Of a stretch of 11,788 nucleotides of DNA, positions 11,672 through 11,788 are shown piece after piece. The DNA is from Fusobacterium sp. (lineage in GTDB: Bacteria > Fusobacteriota > Fusobacteriia > Fusobacteriales > Fusobacteriaceae): contig NZ_JAGIRL010000033.1 of NCBI RefSeq assembly GCF_019012925.1, positions 1-11,788 of the forward strand, read 5' to 3'. The notes beneath the pieces are model-generated. The model worked only from the letters and a program-made list of their open reading frames with translations. It was not told where the DNA came from and did no database searches. Position 1 is the stretch's first letter. The number at the start of each line of letters is the position of its first letter. Position numbers and translations under genes: made by a program.

Positions 11672-11788
11672 TTATGCTAATTTATACATAGATAAATTTA
11701 GTGAAGCATTATAATCTCTATCAATTATCGCTCCACAATGTGGACATCTATAAATTCTATCTTTTAGTTTTAAATCTTTTTTTATATA
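11672..11788 (-). CDS. tnpB: TnpB nuclease, C-terminal fragment (partial at window edge)
   Basis: The 38 visible residues end in [31 protein letters not shown] is the second half of the TnpB zinc ribbon, and DRDYNAS holds the last RuvC aspartate of the family. TnpB is the RNA-guided nuclease of IS200/IS605 elements. The frame is open to the window edge, so integrity of the rest cannot be judged. The TAA at 11672-11674 looks like a natural stop, although protein-like sequence in other frames further downstream leaves a late frameshift possible. Confidence 0.85.
   Translation of the reverse strand, partial: YIKKDLKLKDRIYRCPHCGAIIDRDYNASLNLSMYKLA

Larger units (their letters stand above)
11525..11788 (-). 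mobile_element. IS200/IS605-family element, right end (partial at window edge)
   Basis: This is the 3' part of a tnpB gene followed by a structured non-coding tail. Subterminal hairpin TCTATA-AAAA-TATAGA (11530-11545) marks the end region near the PEPCK-like gene, as in the imperfect hairpins at IS200/IS605 ends. Upstream on the minus strand are stems TTAGCAT/ATGCTAA (11649-11655/11674-11680) and ATTCG/CGAAT (11624-11628/11636-11640). The exact boundary is not visible without an uninserted site. The left end, and any tnpA, lie outside the window. Confidence 0.7.

Overview
The window is AT-rich, with strong AGGAGG-type ribosome binding sites and TGnTATAAT extended -10 promoters. The gene set (M19 dipeptidase, EFR1-type flavodoxin/ferredoxin, three-cysteine MnmA, a PEPCK/HprK-like P-loop protein, an IS200/IS605 remnant) suggests an anaerobic low-GC bacterium. 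I favour Fusobacterium or a relative, with Clostridia as the alternative. This is inferred from composition and protein style, not from a marker gene.

Layout. 1-65: 3' end of an unidentified plus-strand gene ending in a hairpin. 182-1602 (minus): a three-gene operon of two small proteins of unknown function and a membrane-dipeptidase-family peptidase, read from a promoter at 1725-1753. 1603-2253: a gene-poor stretch with a good promoter that has no gene behind it, several exact palindromes and a single CRISPR-repeat-like sequence. 2254-4008 (minus): cas2, a 5'-truncated cas1, three tandem micro-ORFs for 15-30 residue amphipathic or hydrophobic peptides, and a Csx20-family protein. 4153-6628 (plus, divergent): a large radical-SAM protein with unusual flanking domains, then a Cas6b-type endoribonuclease. 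6764-9658 (plus): a double zinc-ribbon protein, a LysE-type exporter, mnmA and an EFR1-type flavodoxin/ferredoxin. 9774-11510 (minus): a 578-residue PEPCK/HprK-like P-loop protein. 11525-11788: the right end and 3' part of tnpB of an IS200/IS605-family element, abutting that gene's start codon.

How the genes fit together. The centre of the window (about 2164-6628) is a CRISPR-associated island without an effector. It has adaptation genes (cas2 plus a cas1 that has lost its N-terminal domain), a crRNA-processing nuclease (Cas6b) and Csx20, a family tied to cyclic-oligoadenylate signalling of type III systems. No Cas10, Csm/Cmr, Cas3 or Cascade gene and no repeat array is present. It may be the decayed edge of a type III locus, or an accessory module serving effectors and arrays elsewhere in the genome. 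The two least explained parts are the radical-SAM protein (GNAT-like N-terminus, MoaA-like core with a second cysteine cluster, CYTH-like C-terminus), which shares a divergent promoter region with csx20, and the micro-peptide cluster between csx20 and the broken cas1. The outer parts look like ordinary housekeeping or accessory chromosome.
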